Assembly (NCBI GenBank): GCA_900754175.1
Contig: CAAEBS010000044.1
Coordinates: forward strand, 1 to 18,903
Origin: Clostridia bacterium
GTDB taxonomy: Bacteria > Bacillota > Clostridia > Oscillospirales > CAG-272
Length of the DNA: 18,903 bases
Direction of reading: 5' to 3'
Positions 1-7,208 of the stretch are shown piece by piece. Each line of letters starts with the position of its first letter. The stretch's first letter is position 1. The notes beneath the pieces are model-generated. The model was not told the origin of the DNA. It worked only from the letters and a program-made list of their open reading frames with translations, and did no database searches. The position numbers and the translations under genes are program-made.

Positions 1-614
1 AAGCGCTCAATACCGTTGTCGGTCAGAGGGTGCCTGATCATCTGGAGAATGACCTTGTAGGGAACGGTGGCGATGTGCGCACCGCACTTGGCGGCGTCGG
101 TAACGTCCTGCGGTCCCCGCACGCTGGCGGCAATGATCTCGGTCTTGATTCCGTGGATGTCGAAGATCTCCGCAATGTCCTCGATCACGTGCATACCGTT
201 GTCCGAAATGTCGTCAAGCCGTCCGATAAAGGGGCTGACGTAAGTAGCGCCCGCCTTGGCGGCAAGCAGTGCCTGCGCCGGGCTGAAGATCAGGGTCACG
301 TTGGTGTGGATGCCCTCGGCGGAAAGGATTTTGACCGCCTTGAGTCCCTCCAGCGTGATCGGGATCTTGATGACGATGTTCTTGTGGATCTTCGCCAGCT
401 CCCGTGCCTCGGCAACCATGCCTGCGGCATCGGCGGCGACTACCTCTGCGCTGATCGGTCCGTCCACGATGGTGGTGATCTCCTTGATGACGTCCTCAAA
501 GACCTTGCCCTCTTTGGCGATCAGCGAGGGGTTGGTGGTTACCCCGCAGATCACGCCAAGTTCGGCGGCACTGCGGATCTCGTCTACGTTTGCGGTATCA
601 ATGAAAAGTTTCAT
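1..614 (-). CDS. Transaldolase / fructose-6-phosphate aldolase family (TalC/Fsa type), 3' end cut by window edge
   Basis: This is a class I aldolase of the small transaldolase family, which transfers or releases a dihydroxyacetone unit from fructose-6-phosphate in the cytoplasmic pentose-phosphate pathway. 204 residues are visible, beginning MKLFIDTANVDEIR and containing CGVTTNPSL. The Schiff-base lysine is K83 in NIVIKIP. Further family blocks are TNVTLIFSPAQALLA, GATYVSPFIGRLDDI, EIIAASVR and HPLTDNGIERF near the C-terminus. Family members are about 215 residues, so only about ten residues are missing off the left edge. The ATG at 614 is preceded by AAGGAGA at good spacing. It is the last gene of the minus-strand series in the window. 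A 13-bp hairpin (641-673) separates it from the small peptide gene, so expression may be partly uncoupled. The sequence looks like an ordinary housekeeping-type enzyme, with no visible sign of a specialised substrate. Confidence 0.93.
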   Translation of the reverse strand, partial: MKLFIDTANVDEIRSAAELGVICGVTTNPSLIAKEGKVFEDVIKEITTIVDGPISAEVVAADAAGMVAEARELAKIHKNIVIKIPITLEGLKAVKILSAEGIHTNVTLIFSPAQALLAAKAGATYVSPFIGRLDDISDNGMHVIEDIAEIFDIHGIKTEIIAASVRGPQDVTDAAKCGAHIATVPYKVILQMIRHPLTDNGIER

Positions 615-640
615 AGCAGTTCTCCTTGTGTTTCCATACG

Positions 641-690
641 CCGGGCTGTCCGGCTTTCAACCGGACAGCCCGGATTTTTTGATGTTTTTT
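641..690 (+). terminator. 13-bp GC-rich hairpin with T-tracts on the plus strand (rightward intrinsic terminator)
   Basis: CCGGGCTGTCCGG (641-653) pairs perfectly with CCGGACAGCCCGG (661-673) across a 7-base loop. ATTTTTT and a second T6 follow on the plus strand. Read rightward this is a textbook intrinsic terminator. Read leftward, in the direction of every flanking gene, the hairpin is preceded by A-tracts and followed by CGTATGG, so it should not terminate sense transcription. In sense RNA it could act instead as a stability or processing hairpin upstream of the transaldolase gene. Confidence 0.6.
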
Positions 691-691
691 C

Positions 692-811
692 TCAGAATAC
701 CCAGTCCTTATCCGAAAGGATCGGATCGGGGTTCGGGGACGCCGTAATAATGTCCCCCGCCTGGCAGGAGCAGAATTCGGACGCCGGTTTCTGATAAAGC
801 TTGTTCTTCAT
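692..811 (-). CDS. 39-residue peptide with an ITAS motif, unknown function
   Basis: I cannot assign a function. The ATG at 811 sits 5 bases after a strong GGGAGGA ribosome site. That site lies in the 22-base gap after the stop codon of the GLUG-repeat protein, so the two are almost certainly on one transcript. The longer frame opening at 907 overlaps the end of that protein and has no comparable site, so I choose 811. The peptide starts MKNKLYQKP, has a Cys-Ser-Cys (residues 14-16), then AGDIITASP, and ends in an acidic stretch with DKDWVF. From memory, very short proteins of the form MK..Y.KP.....D.ITxS are frequent in Clostridia genomes beside surface-protein genes and remain uncharacterised. 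It has no signal peptide or membrane segment. It could be a precursor peptide, a small structural partner, or a spurious frame, but the ribosome site argues against the last. Confidence 0.65.
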   Translation of the reverse strand: MKNKLYQKPASEFCSCQAGDIITASPNPDPILSDKDWVF

Positions 812-833
812 TTGCGTTCCTCCCACTTTCATT

Positions 834-3602
834 TCAGGCAAGATATTTTGCCAGAGCCGTGCGCTGTTCGTCGGAATACGGGCTGTATACCTCGTATCCG
901 TCCTCACTGCCCATTGTATAGCGGTAGCCGGTCACGTCGCCGTCAAACGGGACGTAGCTCCCGTCACGGAGAAGATAATTCTGCCCGTCACGGGCGTAAA
1001 TGCGGTCGTTCCATGCGGCGTCGGCAACCTGCCGCACGCTCCGCTGATGCGCCGCCGGAGAATAGTCGGCATACAGAATTTCGGTGTTCTCCCCGTCGGA
1101 GATCCGGACGTACCCGATTGCGCTGTAAGAGAGCGTGTAGTTGGCGCTCCGGATGTTCACCACCGAACCGGCAAAGCCGTAAGCGGCGTCGGTAACGTCG
1201 TACCAGACCTCCGGGCAAGCCTCCACGTCCAGATAAGTACCCGTGGGGTAATGCTCCTCCGCCAGACGGTCCAGCGCCTCATGCGTGAACACTCCGGCAG
1301 TATGGAAATTCTCCCGGCTTCCGTCAAGATACGCCGTCGGCGTAATCAGCGTACCGATTGCAATCTCATACCTGTTTGCCAGGCTCCAGGCTTTCAGCAC
1401 CTGATAGTCGTAGGCGTTCAGCTCGCTGATGTAGCGCAGACCCGTAGTCTCATACCGATCGGAGAAACGGACGGATGCACCGTAGCGGGTGCGGATCCGG
1501 ACGTCGGTCGCCGCATCGGTATTGGAATAGGTCTTGCCGACAGACTCCACCGAGCCGAATTTCAGGGTAACCTCGTAGACCTGTCCGTGAGTAGCGTCCG
1601 GAACGGGGCAGAGGTCGGTGCCGTCAAGGGTCTGATACCAGGTTGTCGTTTCGCCGTTCAGACGGCAGGCAAGCCATCCGCCGGCGATCTGAATACCGGT
1701 CACCGCCTCAGAATCGCTGACATCCGCCTGCACCGCACCGGTGGCGATTCCCTCTTTCCAGAAGCACCGGGTAACCGTAAGCCCCTCGGCACTTCCCTCG
1801 TTGGCGACAATTCCGGCGCCGTCAATCGCACCGGCAAAATAGCTGTTTTTCAGGCTGACCGAGCCGGCGTCACTGACGTTACACCGACCGACGATACCGC
1901 CCGCATAGCCGGCAACACCGTCCGCACGGACGATATTTCCCGCCACGCCGCAGTCCTCGATCAGGACTTTCATCCCATAGACGCTTCCCGAATCGGTCCT
2001 GCCCCAACCGATCTGCCCGAGCACACCGCCCAGCGAGACCGAAAGAGCGCTTTCGGAAATGACGTTTCCGTAATTCATGCACCGCCGGACGGTAATCTCG
2101 GGTGTCTTTCCGGCATCCAGAGCATACGCCGTGGGAGAAGCGACGATACCGCCCGCCGCAGAATCCAGCGACGCCGGATTCGACAGCACCACGTCCCCAA
2201 GATTCTGACAATCGGCGATCGTCACGACAGGCGCCGCCTTGTAGTTGCTGAAAATACCGCCGACGTAAGCGTTCACGCTTTCCCCGGTCACCTTTCCCAG
2301 GTTTACGCAGGAGGTCAGCGTATAAATTTTGGTGTTCCGGAGAACGGCAACGATACCCGCAACGCCGTTTTCTCCTTTACCGCCGCCGGAGATTTCCCCG
2401 CTGTTGACACAGCGCAGAAATTCCGCCCCGGCATCGCACTTTCCGGAAATTCCGGCAACACATCCGCCGGAGGAATAAAGCTTTCCCGTGTTGGTACAGT
2501 CGGTAAGGCGAAGTATCCTGGCGCCCCAGTATCCGGTCATACCGCCGCAGCTGGAGCCGGTCGCCCGCAGAGCACCCTCGTTCCGGCAGGAAACAAAGCT
2601 TCCCGTCGCATTTCCGTGCCCTACCATTCCGCCGGTGTTGGCGCTTGACGTCTCGCCGGTCACGCTTCCCACATTTTTGCAGGAGGTCATGTTGAGCTTT
2701 GCCGTACTGCTGACCTGCCCGATCATCCCGCCGATACCGGCGCCCGAATTTCCGGAAACGCTTCCGTAATTGGCGCATCGGTCAAGCGTTGCGTCACAGG
2801 AAGAATCCGCCGCTTTCACAATGCCGATCATGCCGCCGGCAGTGGTTTTTACGGTATCATCATAAGCCGAAACTTTTCCGTAATTCTCGCAGTCCTCCAT
2901 GACCAGCTTATACTGAAGATTGCCGCCGAGACCGCCCACTGCGCCGTGTCCCCGGATATCGCCGTGATTGACGCATCCGATCAGCGTCAGGGTATCGGCA
3001 TAGTTCTTTCCGTTGCAGTCGCCGAAAAATCCGCCCGCATAGGTGCCCGAAACCGTGATATCCGCCCGGTTCGTAAGATTTTCAAACCTTCCGCCCTTTA
3101 CCCAGATACCGACTGCTCCCACTCTCCTTGTACCGTTGATCGCACCGTCAAAGTTGAGGTTGCGCACGGTTCCGCCGAAGTTGTTGAACAGACCCGTCTT
3201 GCATCCCTCTCCGAAGGTGATCGTGTGACCGCATCCCTCCACAGTAACCCCGTAGGTATTCCCGACGGCGTCATAAGAGGTCAGCGTGATGTCATTGGCG
3301 ATGATAAAATGATATTCCGCACCGCCGCTGTCATTTTTCACTGCCGTAAGGGTCTGTTGGTCGTAGATCAGATAATAATCCACACCCGATACGGTGATGT
3401 ACCGTCCGAATTTTCCGCCGGAGCTGACCGCATATTCCTCACCGTCGTAGGTAAAACGATCCATACTACCGGGGGTGGTCCATTCTCCGGTCGGCGCCCC
3501 CTCCGTCGCCGCTACCCGGAAGAAATTCAGACTGAAAATTGCTGTTGCCAGAATCAGAACCAGACTAAGGGGGATTGTAACTGCCAGAATTTTCTTTTTC
3601 AT
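834..3602 (-). CDS. Secreted GLUG-repeat surface protein (922 residues) with a C-terminal domain of unknown function
   Basis: This is a probable extracellular beta-solenoid protein. Residues 1-33 form a signal peptide (MKKK, a hydrophobic core, then a VAAT-type cleavage region). From about residue 150 to 600 there is a run of at least eleven degenerate repeats of roughly 30-40 residues. Each begins C-x-N-x-G-x-[VI] and ends GG-[MI]-x-G; the repeat cysteines fall near 210, 238, 276, 308, 339, 369, 398, 432, 465, 508 and 551. This matches the GLUG-type repeat seen in bacterial adhesins and IgA-peptidase-like proteins. A separate domain at about 676-922 contains GASVRFSD, TTGLRYISEL and EIAIGTLITP; this arrangement recurs in Clostridia surface proteins but I know of no function. 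No LPXTG motif or membrane anchor is visible, so attachment is unclear. The ATG at 3602 follows AAGGAG with 8-base spacing, 12 bases after the IMPase stop. Adhesion or glycan binding is an inference. Confidence 0.85.
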   Translation of the reverse strand: MKKKILAVTIPLSLVLILATAIFSLNFFRVAATEGAPTGEWTTPGSMDRFTYDGEEYAVSSGGKFGRYITVSGVDYYLIYDQQTLTAVKNDSGGAEYHFIIANDITLTSYDAVGNTYGVTVEGCGHTITFGEGCKTGLFNNFGGTVRNLNFDGAINGTRRVGAVGIWVKGGRFENLTNRADITVSGTYAGGFFGDCNGKNYADTLTLIGCVNHGDIRGHGAVGGLGGNLQYKLVMEDCENYGKVSAYDDTVKTTAGGMIGIVKAADSSCDATLDRCANYGSVSGNSGAGIGGMIGQVSSTAKLNMTSCKNVGSVTGETSSANTGGMVGHGNATGSFVSCRNEGALRATGSSCGGMTGYWGARILRLTDCTNTGKLYSSGGCVAGISGKCDAGAEFLRCVNSGEISGGGKGENGVAGIVAVLRNTKIYTLTSCVNLGKVTGESVNAYVGGIFSNYKAAPVVTIADCQNLGDVVLSNPASLDSAAGGIVASPTAYALDAGKTPEITVRRCMNYGNVISESALSVSLGGVLGQIGWGRTDSGSVYGMKVLIEDCGVAGNIVRADGVAGYAGGIVGRCNVSDAGSVSLKNSYFAGAIDGAGIVANEGSAEGLTVTRCFWKEGIATGAVQADVSDSEAVTGIQIAGGWLACRLNGETTTWYQTLDGTDLCPVPDATHGQVYEVTLKFGSVESVGKTYSNTDAATDVRIRTRYGASVRFSDRYETTGLRYISELNAYDYQVLKAWSLANRYEIAIGTLITPTAYLDGSRENFHTAGVFTHEALDRLAEEHYPTGTYLDVEACPEVWYDVTDAAYGFAGSVVNIRSANYTLSYSAIGYVRISDGENTEILYADYSPAAHQRSVRQVADAAWNDRIYARDGQNYLLRDGSYVPFDGDVTGYRYTMGSEDGYEVYSPYSDEQRTALAKYLA

Positions 3603-3614
3603 TACGCATTCTCC

Positions 3615-4406
3615 TTATTGTTGTGAAAAGTCCTGCCGTGTCAGCAGTTGTGCAAGTTCGGGGGAGCCTGTCACCGCCACGCCCGCCGAACCCTGCCGGT
3701 AGGAGCCTCCGTCAACCGAAAGCACCTCTGCGCCCGCTTCCCTGCAAAGCAGGATTCCAGGCGCAATATCCCACAGATTCCGGGTGAACAGTACCGCACC
3801 GTCGGTGCGCCCTGCGGCAAGCGAGGCAAAGTCCATGCTCGCCGCACCGAACATCCGGATCTTGGAGACAAGGGGCGATACTCTTGCCATAATGGCAAAC
3901 TGTTGTTCCCGCCGGGCGGGGTCGTCGTGCCGGAAATCGCCGAAAGACACAATGGCGCCGGAGAGCGGGCGGCGTGCCACCGTCAGCCGCTCCCCGTCAC
4001 GGAATGCCCCAAGCGAATCGCCCGCCGTGAACATTTCGTTCCACACCGGGAAATACAGAGCGCTTACTGCACAGCGGTCGTCCTCAAAAAGAGCGCACTG
4101 CATTCCGTACACCGGGATTCCGTTTGCCATATTCACCGTGCCGTCGATCGGGTCAAGCACCCAGCATCTGCCACCAAGCGCCGCACCGGGTGCGGTCTCC
4201 TCTCCGAGAAAGCGGTCTGCCGGGAAACGGGCGTGAATCTGCTCCGCCACAAATCTTTCCACCGCAACGTCTGCGGCGCTGACCAGGTCAAAGCTGCCTT
4301 TCTGCGTGACCTTCTCACAGTTTCCGGCAAAGCATTTCCGGTACGCCTCCCGCAAGACCCATTCCGCAAAGGCAAGCTCCGCCGTCGGATATTTCCGGTG
4401 TATCAT
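3615..4406 (-). CDS. Inositol-monophosphatase-family phosphatase
   Basis: This is a metal-dependent sugar or inositol phosphate monoesterase of the IMPase/SuhB/FIG superfamily, cytoplasmic, 263 residues (typical length). The metal-binding signature is complete: GEET at 68-71, DPIDGTVN at 85-92 (normally DPIDGTTN) and WDIAPG at 212-217 (normally WDxAAG). The usual KG..D.VS..D block is at 36-46. Its ATG overlaps the stop of the upstream GDPD gene as ATGA (4403-4406), and no separate ribosome site is evident, so translation is probably coupled. This pairing suggests the phosphatase acts on a product of the phosphodiesterase, for example a polyol or inositol phosphate. That is an inference. Substrates in this superfamily vary widely (inositol phosphate, fructose-1,6-bisphosphate, histidinol phosphate, 3'-phosphoadenosine compounds), so the substrate is left open. 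Confidence 0.9.
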   Translation of the reverse strand: MIHRKYPTAELAFAEWVLREAYRKCFAGNCEKVTQKGSFDLVSAADVAVERFVAEQIHARFPADRFLGEETAPGAALGGRCWVLDPIDGTVNMANGIPVYGMQCALFEDDRCAVSALYFPVWNEMFTAGDSLGAFRDGERLTVARRPLSGAIVSFGDFRHDDPARREQQFAIMARVSPLVSKIRMFGAASMDFASLAAGRTDGAVLFTRNLWDIAPGILLCREAGAEVLSVDGGSYRQGSAGVAVTGSPELAQLLTRQDFSQQ

Positions 4407-5224
4407 TTCAGGGTGTCCAGATATCTGCGGCAGTGAAGCACCCAGTCGGTCTGAATGATGTCAAAGTTATGCCGCACCATCCAGCCCCAGCCAAGCTCCG
4501 GGTCCTTCAGCGAGATATCGTCGGTGTGCCCGGCGCTGAGGACGGTACGGTAGTTGAACACGATTGCATTCACCCACAGCTTGCGCCCTTTTTCGTGCAT
4601 CCGGTCGATATACGCCTCCGAAGCCAGCATACTTTCCTCGGTTTTGAACACGACCTCTGCGCCGAAATACCGGACGTTCCGGGATTCGATAAACTCCGAA
4701 GCGGTGTCCTCTTCGTAAAACACCGGCATATAGCAGACGTCCGGAGCGTATTGCTCCACCTCCAGGACCTCCCGCTTCCAGTTCTCTCCCCGGATATTGC
4801 TTTTCAGAATGACCTGATCGGACACGCCGACCCTGCGCACCACCTCCATGATCTGGGGCAGGCAGGTCCACGATTTGTCCACGTTGATATAGCACCGCCC
4901 TTTCAGGTGGCGGAGCGACTCCTCCAGCGTGCAGATCGGGAAATAGGTCAGGCTCTTGTCCGGCTGTACCAGCCGAAGCTCCCGGATCTCCTCGCTTTTC
5001 ATCTGCGCCAGCGCATTCCTCGGCAGATTCAGACGGACCGGCTCGGTTCCCGGATGAAAGGTAAAGACCTCTCCGTCCGCACTCAGAGCGGCGTCCAGTT
5101 CAATGATGTCAGCGCCGTCCTTCAGCGCAATGTCAAAGGCGTCCAGTGTGTTTCCGAGAATATAGCCGCACTGCGCCACGCCCTGGTGGGCGGCGATCAG
5201 CGGCAGTTTACGATTTTCTTTCAC
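4403..5224 (-). CDS. Glycerophosphodiester phosphodiesterase family protein, divergent active site
   Basis: GDPD enzymes hydrolyse glycerophosphodiesters to an alcohol and glycerol-3-phosphate. This one is 273 residues, has no signal peptide and is presumably cytoplasmic. The two catalytic histidines are present (H13 in AAHQG, H57 in TFHPG), as are the metal ligands E42 and D44 in IELD. PICTLEESL at 96-104 and a C-terminal DIIQTDW are also typical. Two departures are clear: the canonical HRG is HQG, and the metal-ligand ENT motif reads GNT. The later I-E-x-K block reads INVDKSW (113-119), losing the usual glutamate. It may therefore be active on an unusual substrate or have altered chemistry. 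The start is GTG at 5224, 7 bases after AAGGAGG; that ribosome site overlaps the TAA of the HAD gene. It overlaps the next gene by 4 bases (ATGA). Confidence 0.88.
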   Translation of the reverse strand: MKENRKLPLIAAHQGVAQCGYILGNTLDAFDIALKDGADIIELDAALSADGEVFTFHPGTEPVRLNLPRNALAQMKSEEIRELRLVQPDKSLTYFPICTLEESLRHLKGRCYINVDKSWTCLPQIMEVVRRVGVSDQVILKSNIRGENWKREVLEVEQYAPDVCYMPVFYEEDTASEFIESRNVRYFGAEVVFKTEESMLASEAYIDRMHEKGRKLWVNAIVFNYRTVLSAGHTDDISLKDPELGWGWMVRHNFDIIQTDWVLHCRRYLDTLK

Positions 5225-5236
5225 AGCGCACCCTCC

Positions 5237-5857
5237 TTAACTCCACAGCCGCTCCCGGACGTCGCCGAAAGCAAGCAGTTCGGATTCCAGATCGTCTATC
5301 CGGGCAAGCGTGACCGTGTTCCAGCCGCACTCCCGTGCCGCCGCCGTGTTGGCGGGCGTGTCATCTACAAATACGCACTCGGCGGGGGTCTTGGCGTAAA
5401 CGTCGGTAAACATCTCAAAGATCTTGTGCGACGGCTTCATCAGACCGACCTTGTAGGAGGCAATGCCGCCGTCCATCTGCGAAAAGAAGCTGCAGGTTTT
5501 CTGCATATGCTCAAAAGCGTCCGGATTGGTGTTGGAAAGGAAGTACAGCTCAAAGCCCGCACGGTGCAGTTTTTCAAGCAGTTTTGCGTTGCGCCCGGAT
5601 TCCACGAGAATCCCGTCGCAGCCGTCGAGCAACCGACCGATCTCTTCCGCCTTATCGGGGTAGCGTGCCGTCAGCGCTTCTCTCGTCTGCCTGCGGCTGA
5701 AGATTCCCTCGTCCCCGTTTTTCCATTCCACGCCCTCAAATACCGCACGGTTCCACCATGCCGCATCCACGTCGGGTCCCAGAACCTTGCGAATATAGGG
5801 AATCGGGTTCCACTCCACCAGGACGTTTCCGATATCAAATACAAGTGTTTTTATCAT
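5237..5857 (-). CDS. HAD-superfamily hydrolase, subfamily IA (YihX-like sugar-phosphate phosphatase)
   Basis: This is a cytoplasmic phosphatase of the haloacid dehalogenase superfamily. I place the start at the ATG at 5857 (MIKTLVFDIGN) because a GGAGA lies about 10 bases upstream and family proteins begin here; the frame is open to 5902. That gives 206 residues. Motif I is VFDIGNVL with nucleophile D8; a glycine two residues on is normal for YihX-type members. Motif II is LSNTN, motif III is the lysine in GLMKPSHK, and motif IV is VFVDDTPANT. YihX of E. coli removes phosphate from alpha-glucose-1-phosphate; whether this protein does the same is not shown. It lies between the GatZ-like gene and the GDPD gene with short gaps, consistent with one transcript devoted to phosphorylated sugars or polyols. 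Confidence 0.9.
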   Translation of the reverse strand: MIKTLVFDIGNVLVEWNPIPYIRKVLGPDVDAAWWNRAVFEGVEWKNGDEGIFSRRQTREALTARYPDKAEEIGRLLDGCDGILVESGRNAKLLEKLHRAGFELYFLSNTNPDAFEHMQKTCSFFSQMDGGIASYKVGLMKPSHKIFEMFTDVYAKTPAECVFVDDTPANTAAARECGWNTVTLARIDDLESELLAFGDVRERLWS

Positions 5858-5883
5858 TTTGGTTTGTTCTCCGTGATTCTTTT

Positions 5884-7152
5884 TCAGAGCTTCTCCGCAC
5901 ACGCAAGCAGTTTGGAGGTCAGTCCGTACATACCGAAGCAGAACGCATAACGGTCGATCGAATCCTTGATCTTGCGGATCACGTAAGCGTCCGCATCGGT
6001 GCCGATCTCCTCCAGGTTCCGGATCATTTTGTTCAGCTGTTCCTTGACCTCGGGAATCTCATAGGTATAGTGTCCGCAGATATCGAGAATCAATGCGGAG
6101 GTCTGCTCGTCTTTCAGCACGGTCGCCACATCGGCACCTGCCATATCGCCGACCACCCATTTTCTCCATCTCTCGCTCTTCACCGCATACTCGGTCATCA
6201 CCCGGCGCAGGCAGGAGCGCTTTTCCGCCGGAACGTTTCTGCCCTCCATGTCGGCAAGCTCCAGGTATGCCCGGGTCTCCACCACGCCGAATTCGGGAGC
6301 GACGTTCATCGCCGTTACGTCCACCACCGGGTGCTCCAGAAGAATACTGTCACGCAGGTAGTCTCCGTTGTGCTCTTTCAGCCCCACGCCGTGCTTGCCG
6401 GCGCAAAGAGAGAGCGCCCGTGCGTTTTCGGTATTGTAGCTTCCCACGTTTTCGGTAAGACGGGTCAGGGTACCGGTCTGTCCCACCACGAATTCCGGCG
6501 GGTTCAGTCCCTTCTTCGCCAGCTCTGCGCAAAGCGCCTCCACAAAGTTTCCGAAAGCGTCGATCGAGGTAAGACCGCCGTTGGTCTCCTCGGTTCCCGC
6601 CTCATAGCCGATATGCGGCAGTCCCTTTTCCTTGCGGTAAGCCTCCAGACGGTCGATGATCGTCACCGTGCGCTCCAGCACGACGTCCAGCGGCACCACG
6701 CCGGTGATGTGCGGATCCTTGGTCGGGTCGATGTGAAGCAGGTCAAAGCCGCTCTCCATATCGTGGATATAGGAACGGATGCCGATCTCCATTGCCTCGT
6801 CGGTGGGAAGTGCCGCCCGGCGCTCCTCGTCTCTCTGCCACGGTCCGCCGTGGTCCCGGCAAAGGTAAAGCAGTCCGTTGAATCCGGCTTCCTCCTCCGC
6901 CGCCTTTACGTCGGCAACGAAGCGGTCCTGGTCCCAGCCGCAGACGTATCCGTGACCGAATTCATCCGAGTCCACCTGGTTCCGGCTGGCAATGAGCATG
7001 ACGGGAAAATCTCTTTCCCCCGCAAGCTCGACCACCGCCCGGATCAGCTTTTTGGACATCGGTCCGATTCCGAGAAGCGAGAATTTTTCACCCTGCCGCT
7101 TCAGCTCCTGCGCCGCTTTCATCATCTGTGTAATGGTAATGCTGTTTTTCAT
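5884..7152 (-). CDS. GatZ/KbaZ-like protein (class II tagatose-bisphosphate aldolase non-catalytic subunit family)
   Basis: The 422-residue length and motif order fit the GatZ/KbaZ family: a TIM-barrel protein with IASRNQVD (54-61), GYVCGWDQ (68-75), CRDHGGPWQR (98-107, against GGDHLGPN.WQ in GatZ) and HIDPTKDP (139-146, against HLDAS). In E. coli GatZ and KbaZ stabilise the catalytic aldolases GatY and KbaY that split tagatose-1,6-bisphosphate. No GatY-like gene is in the window. Some proteins of this family are reported to be C4-epimerases acting on fructose/tagatose phosphates, and that stand-alone activity is a serious alternative here. The changed motifs place it in a divergent subgroup. 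Start ATG at 7152 follows AAAGG at 8-base spacing, 56 bases after the isomerase stop. It probably shares the isomerase promoter. Confidence 0.78.
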   Translation of the reverse strand: MKNSITITQMMKAAQELKRQGEKFSLLGIGPMSKKLIRAVVELAGERDFPVMLIASRNQVDSDEFGHGYVCGWDQDRFVADVKAAEEEAGFNGLLYLCRDHGGPWQRDEERRAALPTDEAMEIGIRSYIHDMESGFDLLHIDPTKDPHITGVVPLDVVLERTVTIIDRLEAYRKEKGLPHIGYEAGTEETNGGLTSIDAFGNFVEALCAELAKKGLNPPEFVVGQTGTLTRLTENVGSYNTENARALSLCAGKHGVGLKEHNGDYLRDSILLEHPVVDVTAMNVAPEFGVVETRAYLELADMEGRNVPAEKRSCLRRVMTEYAVKSERWRKWVVGDMAGADVATVLKDEQTSALILDICGHYTYEIPEVKEQLNKMIRNLEEIGTDADAYVIRKIKDSIDRYAFCFGMYGLTSKLLACAEKL

Positions 7153-7208
7153 TTTGATTGACCTTTCTGTTTTTCGGTTTTGATATGAATTTGAGTCTGT
7201 CGCTTTTT

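Noticed and set aside
1..614. Sulfosugar-specific transaldolase
   Set aside because: The visible sequence matches the ordinary TalC/Fsa pattern closely, and no other sulfosugar pathway gene is recognisable nearby.
801..2648. 615-residue open frame on the plus strand opposite the GLUG protein
   Set aside because: It is a shadow of the repeat gene: no ribosome site, no recognisable domain, odd arginine/valine-rich composition, and the opposite strand has a signal peptide and clear repeats.
834..3602. CRISPR array or DNA-level tandem repeat in the GLUG gene
   Set aside because: The periodicity is at protein level with diverged codons, variable spacing and an intact reading frame.
5858..5902. 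Upstream start for the HAD protein at 5902
   Set aside because: The extension overlaps the end of the GatZ-like gene and lies before a ribosome site suited to the ATG at 5857, where the family N-terminus begins.
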